Below are positions 20,614 through 31,442 of a stretch of DNA of 64,000 nt, piece after piece. The notes under the pieces are model-generated. The model saw only the letters and a program-made list of their open reading frames with translations. It did no database searches and had not been told where the DNA came from. Numbering within the stretch: the first letter of the stretch is position 1; every line of letters begins with the position of its first letter. The stretch covers positions 4,923,869 through 4,987,868 of the forward strand of contig PCDI01000001.1 in NCBI GenBank assembly GCA_002778195.1, given 5' to 3'. Origin of the DNA: Raffaelea ambrosiae (lineage: Eukaryota > Ascomycota > Sordariomycetes > Ophiostomatales > Ophiostomataceae). Position numbers and translations under genes: made by a program.

Positions 20614-23104
20614 CTACACCTCCTCTACGGCTACTGTCTCGTAGCCTCTTCTCCGGCTGCGGCCGGCCCTGCCCAGCTCCATCAGCGCCGGCGACTCGTA
20701 CACGTCCATGTAGTTGATCGCTTCGCCGCCAATGAGAGCCGTGCCGGTCTCCCGCTGGCCGAAAACCGGTGCCGGGTCACACCAGAAGTCCTTACAGTTG
20801 GACAGACAGCCGCGCGAGTAGGGGTTCTTGCGCGACTTCTTCTTCTTGCCCGCGGCATTGCGGCCCGTAGCCGTCTCAATAAATGTGTCCACGCCCAATA
20901 CCTTGCTGAGCGACGCGATGAAGCCGCCGCCGTGCTTGTGGCCGTGGTGACCATGCGCACCACCCGCCGGCCCCCCTGCTGCAGCACCGCTGGGCGGGTG
21001 GGCATTCGGATGGTTCGGGTCGAGCGGGGCACCGGTGGATGTGAAGGCCGAGTGCAGCGAGCCGGCCGACTGGTGGTCCACGCCGTACATGTTCTCGTAG
21101 GTGGTCATAGCCCGCGAGACCTGGATAAACTGGACGAACAGCAGCATGCCGATCCAGGACAGCTGCAGGGTGACCCAGACGGTGAGGAGGAGCGTGTAGG
21201 CGTCGGCATTGATAATCTTGCAGAACACCGGCGAGAGGATGTTGCATTCGCCAGATGATGTGGCGCTAGCAGCACCGAGGTCTGGGAGGGGAGTTAGTCG
21301 ATATTCAAAGTATTGTACAATGTCGAGTTTACTCACAGTAGTACACAATGACATTGTGGACGGTGATGCCAATGGTAAGGTTGATCAGGTACAGGAAGAA
21401 GTGACGATGGTTGTTGACACCGACGCAGTTGTAGATCCAAGGGCAGTGGCTGACTTTGTTAGCAGAGACGCGGAGAGAGGGATTCAGACATAAAGAGTCC
21501 GACGACGACGATTACGACGACAACAACGTACTGGTCATGTTTGGCGATACACCGGTTGCACCGGCGGCAGTGCTTGCTGCGCAGCGGGCGGCGGATCATG
21601 CAGGCCACGCAAAAGTTGGACTCGTCAAACTTCCACTCCTTGATCAGCTCGTCGATGACGGCCTTTTGCTCGGCAATTCCGTTCAGCCTTGGCACGTATC
21701 CCGGGTCGGCAATCATGGACATGGCATAGAACCATGTGGTCATGGAGAAGAAAAAGCCGAACGCAATGTTGAGCCACCAGTGGCTGTCAGTAGGCGCGAT
21801 TTCCTTGGCCGCGTCCGCAGCAGCGCCGGCGACACCCATGGTCGGCGGAGCCAGACGCCAGGTGGTGGCGGGCAGGATCTTGAGCAGCCAGTTGACGCCG
21901 ACAAGGAAGAGCGAGCCGCCAAAGATGCCGGACAGCCACGGCGTCCTCTGCAGCTGGCGCATGTCAGACGGCGCGTAGTACAGCAGCTGCTGTGCCACCC
22001 ACTGCAGCGAGTATCCGACCAGGAAGGTCAGGGGCACGGCGACAAACACAGGCAGGCCCGAGAGCGTGGTCAGCATGGCCCAGATGAGCACAAATGGCCA
22101 CAGGTACAAGAACTTGATCAGAAAAGCGCGTCGGTCCTGCAAAAAGTATGAGGCGCCGGGGAAAGTCGGCGTCTCCGGGTTGCCCTCCTCGTCGTAGCCG
22201 CATTCGCGCAGCGCCTTGTGCCAGGCGGCCACGGTGTTGAGCTCCTGGGCCGTGATGGCGGGCGTCTTGCCGGTTTCCGTCTTGGCAAAGCGGTCGGCAC
22301 CGTACTCAACAATCTTTTGGATGCAGCCGGGGCTGCCCTTGACCAGAGCCCAGTGCAAGGCCGTGAAACCCTGCTCGTCCGTGACCGACACGCTGGCGCC
22401 CCAGCGCAAAAACAGATCGACGCAGGCCGGGAAGCCCTTGTAAGCGGCCCACATAAGCCCGGTGTGGCCGAAGCCGTCGGCGACGTCGATGGGGATGCCC
22501 TGGTGCAGCAGTAGGGTGAGCAGGAGGATGTTGCCGTTGAAGGTGGAGATGTGGAGGGTGTTGTAGCCTTGGGAGTCGGTGATGAGCGGGTCGGCGCCGC
22601 GCTGGAGCAGCAGGTGGACGGTGTAGTAGTGGCAGCGCTGGGCTGCCCACTGGAGAGGCGTGGCGACGGACTCGCCGCCCTTTTGGTTGATGGGCGCGCC
22701 GTTGTCGATGAGGAATTGACACATGGCATACTGGTTGTTAATTGCAGCCCACTGGGGGGGTTAGCATGAAGATCGAGGAGACAGAAAAGACCAAAAATCG
22801 AGAAATTTTCCAAAAAAATTAAAAAGACGTAGAACGCCCAAGCCACTGCTGCCCGACGTACATGTAACGGCGTGATGCCCTCTGAGTCGGTATGGGTCGC
22901 ATCGAATTCGCCAGCGTCAAACAGCTCCTTCATGCCCGAAATGTCGCCGATTCGCGCCAGGTGCATGATATCGGGCTTCGTCGGCTCGCTGGGAACGTCG
23001 CCCATCTCGACTTCGTTATTCAGCCGGGGCGCGGCGGCACTGGCCTTGGACGGCGGCTGTGACGGGGCGGACCCCGGAGCCGCCTGGGAGGGTTGAGAGG
23101 ACAT
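20614..23104 (-). CDS. Ankyrin-repeat DHHC palmitoyltransferase, Akr1-like
   Basis: A four-exon gene for 747 residues. Exons are 22862-23104, 21532-22751, 21337-21449 and 20614-21281. Akr1/Akr2 (HIP14-type) enzymes S-palmitoylate proteins at the Golgi. The N-terminus (MSSQPSQAAPGS) is followed by about six ankyrin repeats (such as GITPLHWAAINNQYAMCQFL and GFTALHWALVKGSPGC), four membrane segments, and a Cys-rich domain CVACMIRRPLRSKHCRRCNRCIAKHDHHCPW. Two more membrane segments follow, then a His/Gly-rich linker and a basic tail (KKKKSRKNPYSRGCLSNCKDFWC). The catalytic DHHC is residues 487-490, and intron 2 (21450-21531) splits the codon of the first His. It is divergent from the SRP-receptor gene with 1.1 kb between starts. 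Confidence 0.93.
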
Positions 23105-24230
23105 CGGATGAATCGGAGGAGACGCTCGGAAAGGTTGGGTATTATCGACAGTCGAAAGGCAAAGAGCTCGAGTATTCTAAAAAGGGGGGTGCTGCAACAA
23201 AGCTGGCTCGATGTGGTGCACCACTGAAACTTCGTTTGCTGTCACACCCTGTTCGGAGAAAAAAATTAAGAAAGACGGGACGAGTACAATGCAAGTGCGA
23301 CCGGTGAGGTGATTGGAAGCAAAAGTCGTGGACGGGGGAAAAGGGGTCGTCAAAGGGTCGTCAGCGAAAAAAAGGAGGTTTCGTTAAATAGGGTCCAAAT
23401 TAGTCGAGGATTTCGAGATGATGGCTCGCGAACAAAGACACGCGGGAACAACACGCAGGCAAGAACAAAAAGAGAGAGAACGAGAGAGAAAGTAAAGGTG
23501 ACCCCCAAAGAATAAGATAATGCGATTCTGCCTTGTTGCAGAATAAAACAGGGGGGGTTTTTGTTCGTGGATGTGCTGGATCCCGATTGAAGTGAAGAAG
23601 AGGAAAAAGTGACGACGCGCTTTCAGCTTTTTCATTGCTACGGAAAGGAAAGCGCGGCCTCTCTTCTGTCCGCCTAGGCTGGTCTTGCCTGGATTATGGC
23701 GTCGTATAGTGGGTATACGGTGTACTTAGTGACCATCTGGCTCCCCCGGGCGCCGTGGCTGCGTCTGCCTGCTGACGGCTTCTGACAAAACAACTTTACT
23801 GGGTGAAACTGCCTTGCGCTGACACCAGTGTGGAGACAGCGCCGCTGATTGGCTACCCGAGACAAGAAGCCATGTGGCCCGTGCGTGGAGCTCGAGGCTG
23901 AGGCCACTTGGTAATATTCATAGTAACCCTCCCTGGGAGGGGCTGTATGGTGGGCTGTCCACTCCACTACACCGCAAATTCCACACTGCTAATCTGCCAC
24001 CTGCCGACCGCACGGAATTCCTTTTTCGGGTGCTCCCTAAGCCGAGAATCGGCTGTTTTTTTTTTTTTTTCGTGGTCAGCGCTTCAACGGTTTCCCAACA
24101 AGAGTGAGAGCTCTTCCCGACCTGATTCAGTTCGCGGCCTCACTACCAGGCCGCTGCTTCAGCTTCGACTCTTTGGCCTCGACGCCCTCCTCACCTTTTC
24201 CACCTCGACCACCCACACCCCCTCTTCACC
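23105..24230. promoter_or_regulatory. Bidirectional intergenic promoter region (Akr1 / SRP receptor beta)
   Basis: 1.1 kb between two divergent start codons. The part near 23360-23510 is purine-rich and the part near 24057-24070 is a T run. The last 100 bases before the plus-strand ATG are CT-rich, with CACACCCCC and CACC just before ATGG. No gene is visible. Confidence 0.55.
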
Positions 24231-25160
24231 ATGGACGACCAACTCATCCCCCAGGCGACTTCCCAGCTCGTCCAGCTCAAACAGCTCCTCCTCCGCTTCC
24301 TCGAACACATCCTCACGCCGTCCACCCCGGTGATTGTCGTCGGCCTCGCCATCTGCCTCTTCGTCCCCGTCATCCTCCACTGGTACCTCTCCCGCACCAC
24401 CGCCTACATCACCCTCCCGTCCGTCCTCGTCACAGGGCCCGCTGGCGCCGGCAAGACCGCCCTCGTCACCCTCTTTGAACGCCGCGACAAGCCCGCCGCC
24501 ACCTACACCTCGCAGGTGCCCAACGTCGTCGAGCTCGCCGTCTCGGACGACCCGTCGTCCTCGTCGTACCGGGACGACCTGGATGCCAGCGGGTCCACCG
24601 CGATCAAGTTTCTGCTGGTCGACACCCCGGGCCATGGCAAGCTGCGCGCCGCGGCCCTCGAGAGCCTGACCCCGACGGCCAGCGCCACGGCCAAGCTCAA
24701 GGCGGTGGTCTTTGTCGTCGACGCCGGCGCGCTGGCCGACCCCGAGGGCCTCGCGGTGGCCGGCAGCTATCTGTATGACGTCCTGCTGGCCCTCCAGAAG
24801 CGCACCGGCGCCACCGTCTCCTCCAAGGCGCCGCCAGCCATCCCCGTGCTGATCGCGTCCAACAAGGCGGATCTGTTCACGGCCCTGCCGGCCCCGCTCG
24901 TCAAGGCCCACCTCGAGGCAGAGCTCGGCCGGCTGCGGGAGACGCGCAGCAAAGGTCTGCTGGACAGCAGCGTGGGCGCCGACGATGTGGTGAATGCTCC
25001 CGAGGCGGGCGACGACTGGCTGGGCGAGTACCCGTCGGCCAAGTTTGCCTTTGGGCAGATGCGCGAGTTTGACATTGAGGTGGACGTCATTGGGGGCAAC
25101 ATTGTGGGCGACGGGCCCGGCGTGGACAAGTGGTGGGCCTGGATTGCGGACAAGATTTGA
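24231..25160 (+). CDS. Signal recognition particle receptor beta subunit
   Basis: A single-exon gene for 309 residues. SRP-receptor beta is an ER-membrane GTPase that anchors the alpha subunit and helps hand ribosome-nascent chains to the translocon. A membrane anchor spans about 33-50 (PVIVVGLAICLFVPVIL). The GTPase motifs are G1 GPAGAGKT (69-76), G3 DTPGHG (131-136) and G4 NKAD (211-214), and the chain ends with the family-typical GVDKWWAWIADKI. The start context CACCATGG is strong. Length and architecture fit Srp102/SRPRB. Confidence 0.93.
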   Translation: MDDQLIPQATSQLVQLKQLLLRFLEHILTPSTPVIVVGLAICLFVPVILHWYLSRTTAYITLPSVLVTGPAGAGKTALVTLFERRDKPAATYTSQVPNVVELAVSDDPSSSSYRDDLDASGSTAIKFLLVDTPGHGKLRAAALESLTPTASATAKLKAVVFVVDAGALADPEGLAVAGSYLYDVLLALQKRTGATVSSKAPPAIPVLIASNKADLFTALPAPLVKAHLEAELGRLRETRSKGLLDSSVGADDVVNAPEAGDDWLGEYPSAKFAFGQMREFDIEVDVIGGNIVGDGPGVDKWWAWIADKI

Positions 25161-25649
25161 GCGAGCGATCGAAGCACATCGAGCGGAGCGAGGAAGAGCT
25201 AAGAAGAACAAAATAAAGCGAGCGAAGCGAGGAGGACACAATGTGACTGTTGTAATAAAATTAGACTTTGGAATTTCCTCGCCATCTCAAAAGTTGCCCG
25301 CCATCAATATCTGTACATATATCTCTTCTTTGGCTTATTGTTTTTTTTCTCTCTCTTCCTCTTCCTCTTGTTCTTCTTTACTCTGTGTGTTTGTTCGGGA
25401 AACGAGCGGTTGAGAAAAGTTATATTCAAGAACGACTTCTGTTGAAAAGTCTTCTCTAATGATCATTACGATAGCCATACTTTAATCCTAATGATGAGGT
25501 CTACTAAAAATTGATATATAACAACATGTGTAAAGATAAAAACCCACGACCTCAGGTTCTAACTACCTGTCCTGTTGAACTCCTTTCCATTCTTTCCGTT
25601 CTCCCCGTTCTGTCCACTCCTTCCATATACACTCTACATCACCTACTCC
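25161..25649. other. Convergent intergenic spacer with a tRNA-like scrap
   Basis: This holds the two facing 3' UTRs. The minus strand at about 25540-25585 resembles the middle and T-arm of a tRNA but lacks acceptor stems and the T before the anticodon (see findings). Otherwise it is T-rich with nothing recognisable. Confidence 0.5.
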
Positions 25650-27233
25650 CTACTCTGCCTTAAACTCCTTCACCACCCACGTCAGCAGGTCCACCTTGGT
25701 GACCACCGCCACCGGCTTCGACAGCTTTGTCTTCTCGCCGCTCGGCTCCGTCACGATCGCCGCACTGTTCCACTCCAGGAACTTGCTCAGCACCGACAGC
25801 GGCGTGTCCAGCGTAATCTCCACAAACTTGTTGTGCTTCTTACCGCCCTTGCCCTTGCCCGGGTTGATGACGATATCCCGCGGGTCCGTCACCACCTCGT
25901 CCAGCCGTGCGAAATCAAACATGGCCGCGCTCACCGGGCTCGTCGGGAGCGCCCGCCCGTGCGAAATGTACGACAGCAGGTTGCCCAGCGTCACCAAACC
26001 GACCAGCCGGTCGCCCTTAGGCGACAGCACTGGCAGCTGGTCAAAGCCCTTGTCGCGCATCGTCTCGATCGCGTCCTTGCACGGGCTGTCCGCCAGCACC
26101 GTCGTCACCGGCTTCAGCCGCAGCGACCGCACAGTTTCGTCGCCGTACGGGTTCTTGGGGTTAGCATGGTGGCGGTGATGCTGCTGCTGCTTGTTGGGCG
26201 TGCTGGTGCCTGACTGGCCCGGCGTTTCCGGCAGCAGATCGTTGGCGGCCAGCCAGTCGTCGTCAGCAAACTTGGACAGGTAGCTGCGGATGCTGTCCGG
26301 GAGGACCACGACGATGACGTCGTCTTCGCCCAGAGTCAGATCCTTGGTGGCCTGCACCATGGCTGCCATGGCCGACCCGGAGCTGCCGCCCACCAGGAGA
26401 CCCTCCTCGGCGATCAACCGCCGCGCCAGCGCAAACGACTCGCGGTCGTCCGTCTTGTACCACTTGCCCACCAGGTCGCGGTTGAGCACGTCCGGGATGA
26501 AGTCGTACCCTATCCCCTCGACTTTGTACGGCACGTTGGCCTGCTCCGCATTGAGGCTCTCGGGCTGCGCCAGGATGCTGCCGAACGGATCCGCGGCAAT
26601 GATCTTGATGTCCTTGTTGTGCTTCAGGAGGCCCGCAGCAATACCCGAGATGGTACCGCCCGTGCCGGCACCGGCGACCACCGCCGTGACCTTTCCGTTG
26701 GTCTGCTCCCAGATCTCCTCGGCCGTGCCGAACTCGTGCGCGCGCGGGTTGTCAACGTTGGTGTACTGGTCGAGGATGTGGCTGTTGGGGATCTCTTTTT
26801 GCAGGCGTATGGCTACGCCAATGTGCGACTCGGGGCTGTCCCAGGCGGCCTGGGTGGGCGTGCGGATGATGGTGGCGCCGAGGGCCTTGAGGACCGACAC
26901 CTTCTCGGCGGACATCTTCTCGGGCAGCGTGATGATGGTCTTGTAGCCCTTGACGGCGGCGACAAGAGCGAGGCCAATGCCCGTGTTGCCGCTGGTAGGC
27001 TCGATCAGGGTGTCGCCAGGCTTGATGCGGCCGCTCTTCTCGGCTTCCTCAATCATGCGGAGAGCTATCCGGTCCTTGACACTGCCGCCGGCGTTGAACA
27101 GCTCGACCTTGGCGTAAACCTGCGCTTTGATGCCCAGAGATTGGGGGATCTTGTTGAGCTTGACCAGCGGCGTGTGGCCGATCAGCTCGAGCGCCGACTG
27201 GCGGGCTGGGATTTCGGCTTGCTTGCTGCCCAT
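25650..27233 (-). CDS. CYS4: Cystathionine beta-synthase
   Basis: A single-exon gene for 527 residues. The enzyme joins serine and homocysteine to cystathionine with pyridoxal phosphate, the first step of transsulfuration in the cytosol. The PLP lysine is K53 in NAGGSVKDRIA, and the phosphate loop or substrate region starts at SGNTG (81-85). GAGTGGTISGIA binds the cofactor phosphate. The C-terminal 150 residues hold two CBS domains (LKPVTTVLADSPCKDAIETM and the final ITLDTPLSVLSKFLEW), separated by a fungal low-complexity linker with poly-Gln/His. The N-terminal heme-binding segment of animal enzymes is absent, as in yeast Cys4. Gene symbol follows yeast. Confidence 0.95.
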   Translation of the reverse strand: MGSKQAEIPARQSALELIGHTPLVKLNKIPQSLGIKAQVYAKVELFNAGGSVKDRIALRMIEEAEKSGRIKPGDTLIEPTSGNTGIGLALVAAVKGYKTIITLPEKMSAEKVSVLKALGATIIRTPTQAAWDSPESHIGVAIRLQKEIPNSHILDQYTNVDNPRAHEFGTAEEIWEQTNGKVTAVVAGAGTGGTISGIAAGLLKHNKDIKIIAADPFGSILAQPESLNAEQANVPYKVEGIGYDFIPDVLNRDLVGKWYKTDDRESFALARRLIAEEGLLVGGSSGSAMAAMVQATKDLTLGEDDVIVVVLPDSIRSYLSKFADDDWLAANDLLPETPGQSGTSTPNKQQQHHRHHANPKNPYGDETVRSLRLKPVTTVLADSPCKDAIETMRDKGFDQLPVLSPKGDRLVGLVTLGNLLSYISHGRALPTSPVSAAMFDFARLDEVVTDPRDIVINPGKGKGGKKHNKFVEITLDTPLSVLSKFLEWNSAAIVTEPSGEKTKLSKPVAVVTKVDLLTWVVKEFKAE

Positions 27234-28220
27234 GGTGTAATGTCGATTGTAGGTAGATATATAGGCAGGTTCTGTGTAGGATGTGGTAAGAAAAGAAAGA
27301 AGTCTTGGGAAAAAAGTTCTAGGACCACGATACTTTTTTTTTCGAAAATGAGGGAGTAATCAAAGTCTAGGGCCAAGTGTCGTCAATCAAGAATGGTCGA
27401 CAAGAATAAGAATAACTAGGAAACGTCCAGTCCGTCTAGATCTGCGGTGTAGGAAACGTAAACAGAGGGGATAAGGGAAAGGTATTATGAACTGCGGCAG
27501 ATACTGAAACAAAAGAGGGAAAAATGGAAAGAGGGAAGGAGAAAAAAGGCTCGAAAGGGCGACGACAGAAAGGGAAGGAACGGCTAGAGCTTTACTTTTA
27601 GTCAACAAGCAACACTTATGATGCCATTTCCTCCACTTTGGCGGGGGCAGCTTTCTGCTGAACTGCTATTTTTTTATTGCCCCACCAATTAACACGAGCT
27701 TGCGCCGCCATGTAGGGCTACCGCTACGGCCAGGGCGAATTCCACCGTGACACGATTGGAGATTCCAGAGAGTTGGTTTCTTGTTCATTCTTGTCTCGAA
27801 GCTAGTTCCTCTTCTGAATCAAACTTTGAATCAAACTTTGACCCAAGACAATGCAGATTTGCTGGCTGTTCTCCTTCCCAGGCCAGCTGACTTTTGACGT
27901 GGGGTAAGAACAAACGTAGGTTTAAGTGGCGCCGTTTTAAGCCGACGCTAAACGAATCGTGTCAGGTACAGGGAAGGAGCGTCTGAAGATCATTGTTCAC
28001 GATAATTCGACACAGGGACTGGCAGAGGTGGCAACAAAATTCTAGTGAAATTTTTTTAAGATTTGTTTTTCAACTTTTTCCATTCGTCATTAATGCGAAT
28101 ACAAACATGCAACTGGTTGGCTAGCTAAATCGTCTTTTCATTTTCGTTCACCATTCTTCCCTTTTAGTTTTTTTCTTTTCTTTTTTCTTTCCTCCTTCTT
28201 TTCCTCTTCACACTATACTA
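27234..28220. other. Intergenic region between two minus-strand genes
   Basis: Nearly 1 kb with A-rich and T-rich patches (28040-28220). It holds the CBS promoter and the carrier's 3' UTR. A short direct repeat, GAATCAAACTTTG, occurs twice near 27816-27840. No gene is visible. Confidence 0.6.
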
Positions 28221-29939
28221 TTACATTGTATATCGAAACGACGGGTGGGCATCTCCCCGGTTGCCCAGCTCCTCTGCCCGCAGCCCCAACCACCCATTGC
28301 GCCCGCCCTCGTCTCGCCGCCGGTTCTCCTCCCACATCAGGAACGCCAGCGCCGTCGCTGCCACCGCACCCACCCAGAGCAGGCCCAGCCCTGTGCCGTA
28401 GCCTGTCGGATAATACGGGGTCTCGGCCCACGTATAGGTAAGACCGCCAACCAGACCGCCCAGACCAGTGCCGATGGAGTACTGGATACTCAGTCCCAGC
28501 GTCCGCTTCCAGTCGCCCTCCAGGTTGCGGGCGAGCCAGTCGCCGGCAAGCGGCACGGCCGGGTAGCCGCCGAGGCAGACGAGGAATGTGGCACCATATT
28601 TTGCATCGGGGCTCATCCAGATCTGGTCGAGAAGCATGCAGTAGCCAGTAGTGGCGATGATGCAGCCGACCATGATGAACACATACCGCAAACGGGTGCG
28701 GTCAGCGAAGACAACAGCCACAACAACAGTGGTGGCGGCAACGACGTAGATGGGGATGGTGTGCAGCTGGGCTTCGCGCGAGCGGTAGCCGTAGTCGTGG
28801 AGGATGCGCGGGATGAAGAGGGCGGTGCCGTAGAGCGTGGTGGACGAACCCAGGTGGATGAGGGACCTGGAGAGAGAAGTTAGCAATATGGCCGACTCCC
28901 TCAAGGAGAGGATAAATCTTTGAACCTACCCCAGCCAGATCTTGTAATCAGTCAGGATCAGGCGCAGTGCTCGCTGGTCCAGAGTATCCATCTGGCACAC
29001 GCCGGCCTGGTCATTTTCCAGCCGCATGTGCACCAGCTTCTTCTCATCTACCGTCAGATACCGGCACCGCTCCGGACGGTCCAGGACAGCGCACACAACC
29101 AGCAGCGCCAGTGCCGCCGTGCAGGCGCCCTCGACCATCAGGATCCAGCGCCAACCAAAGAAGCCGTGATCTCTCGTCAGTTTGCCGATTCCATAGGCCA
29201 GCAGACCGCCAAGAGCGGCGCCAACAATGTGGGCGGTGAAAAGCAGACTGAGACGCTTCTGTGCCTCGGCGCGGGTGTAGTAGAGTGACAGCAAGTGGAC
29301 GATGCCTGGTTGGACGCCGCATTGGAAGAGACCGAGAACGAAGCGCAGGGCGACAAGGCGCGAAAAGGAGTTGACGAGGCCCATGCCCATGTCGACAAGG
29401 CCCCAGGCGAGCATCAGGCTCCCCAGATAGAGGGACGGGCGGACTTTTCTGGTAGCAAAGGTGAGAGGTATTGGAAAGAAGAGAAACGGGAGAAAGTATG
29501 CCTAAGTTGTGAGTACACAGGCGTAAACCTCATGGTGGCGGCCTCCTCTCCTTGTCTGCCTACTCACAAATAAAATGATGCAAAAATGTCTACCGGTCGT
29601 TATGTCAACATCTCGATGCAGTCCGTGTATCCGGGCATTGCCAATGTTGATGCAGTCCATGAACCACATCATCGAAACCACAAAAAGTGTTGGCATCATA
29701 AGCAGGTCGATTTTTCGCACCAGCCTTTTCGTCGTCGCTTTGTCGGCAGTGCTGGTGCCCTGATTGTCGGCCGGACCGGCGGCCATGGAAGGCGCTCCAT
29801 CTTCGAGATCGGTGCACTGCCTGCTCAAGTTCTGGATTCTCTGTGCCCGCTTCTGTGGTGGTGATCGATTATTTGAATGAGGATCGTCGGCATGAGTACA
29901 AGGCTGTAACTCATGCGACCCGCCCATTCGGGTAGCCAT
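28221..29939 (-). CDS. MFS carrier, anion:cation symporter (Dal5/allantoate permease) family
   Basis: A three-exon gene for 529 residues. Exons are 29568-29939, 28930-29501 and 28221-28866, with introns GTGAGT...TTAG and GTAGGT...CCAG. The protein starts MATRMGGSHELQ. A long hydrophilic N-terminus leads to KIDLLMMPTLFVVSMMWFMDCINIGNA, the usual first helix of the Dal5 family, and later LVALRFVLGLFQCGVQPG, the helix 4 signature. These fungal carriers take up small organic acids such as allantoate, nicotinate, pantothenate or biotin by proton symport at the plasma membrane; which one applies here cannot be read from sequence. The final helices and the cytosolic tail EENRRRDEGG are present, so the gene looks intact. 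Confidence 0.85.
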
Positions 29940-31442
29940 GAAAAGAGGCAAAAAATAAGAAAGAAAGAAAAAGCAATTATCGTCTAATATGTCACTGATT
30001 GTTTGATGCCAAAAAGAAGGACCTCTGCCATTGTCATACGTGCATTGTCGTCTTTCGTTTGATTCTGAATACAGCCTCTGCTACTGTATTAACGCAGTAC
30101 TAGGAGTCAAGTAAGACAGACATGGCCAAGATGCAACAAAAGACTTTCCAACAGCTGATGGCTTAGGCTAAATATGGAAGGGCAACGCTTCATGTCTCCC
30201 TATGACATATTCTTAGGAGCTGGGGTTTATAGCCTTCTGGGAAAGGGCATCTATGCCAAATGAGACGGGAACTTTGCTTTTAATCTATTCATATTTCAGC
30301 GGCGCCTGGTATGCCGCACTTACACCTGGAAGTGCGGCACCATGACGTGTGAGGCAGCTCAAGAAAATGAGCACACTTTATTTCTGTGGCTCACACCAAG
30401 ACACACCGTGAAAGCTTAATATGGTGTTTCTTTGTTCGTAGTAGCCGTGTTGGGAAGGTGCAAATGAATATTCATCCGTTCGTCCCGGGGCACCGCACTT
30501 TGGTGAAGATATCTTGGATTTCTCATTCACGAAACATGTCCTCTCATCAGAGAGAACCCTGTAAGCATTACCGTGGGTTCCTTCTTAAAAAAAGAAAAGA
30601 AAAGAAAGCAGTTTTGTCTTCTATTCCAGAAAACCCACCAGCAGGAAGACATCGAGGAGCGCATGGCCGTCACCATCGTCACGTGGCATTTTGCGGAAAG
30701 ACATGTCCGTACTCGTGTTGAACACGGTCAACATGGTCTGGGTGGCCCTGCCTCTCCATATTGGCAGACGTCACACCCACTGTATTTTTCGTATTTCATT
30801 ATCTCTTACCAGAAAAACGCAGATGCGGCGGACGTCCGTGATTCGTCTTTCACCTGTGCGCTGCTCGACTCGGCTTTTCTTGCCGGGCATTTGGGCGGCA
30901 TTCCATTGAATTGCATACCACGGCTATACGTGCCATGCCTTTGTTGGCTCCATGCCCTGTTATTGTAATAGATTGCAGATGTGGCCGTTTTGCCCGCTCA
31001 TGCGATGGGGTAGAGATGCCTTTTATTCGTCATTTTTTTTCGAGTTAATTTTGTTACTCGGGGTTGCCAGCAGCTATGAAGCTCTGTGGAGCACGGGCCA
31101 CCCAGTTAGGCTGGAGCCTTCTTCTGCCCAGGACAAACAGGGACCAGAAATTAGTAGGCTAAAAAAACAACACTGCAAAATTTAGAGCTCTCTCTTTTTT
31201 CTTGCATTCATGACGTTTCGTGTCCGCATTTCGGAGGTCAAGAGAACGGTTCGCACCCGACCAGCCGACGCCGAACGCATAAAATCACGTGGCGGATTCC
31301 ATCGCGACTTCTGACGACGGATGAACGCAAGCGCATAGCCAACGCCTTTGACCCTTTTGTGAGAGCGCGCGCGCGATCGCTCGTTGCTGACCCGAGGACC
31401 GTGTACGAGAAACACGACCCAACACCCGCATACCAAACAGCC
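29940..31442. other. Divergent intergenic region
   Basis: 1.5 kb between the carrier gene and the Sad1 gene. Frames up to 131 codons occur but lack codon bias and family similarity. A palindrome-like patch, GCCGCACTTACACCTGGAAGTGCGGC, lies near 30313. In-frame ATGs at 31359 and 31443 precede the Sad1 coding region. Confidence 0.55.

Noticed and set aside
24061..24070. Possible second Pol III terminator or tRNA near the SRP-receptor promoter
   Set aside because: Only a T run is present; no A or B box or cloverleaf is found upstream on either strand.
30573..30968. 131-codon plus-strand frame between the carrier and Sad1 genes
   Set aside because: Starts in an A-rich tract, has no bias or motif and overlaps other equally long frames.
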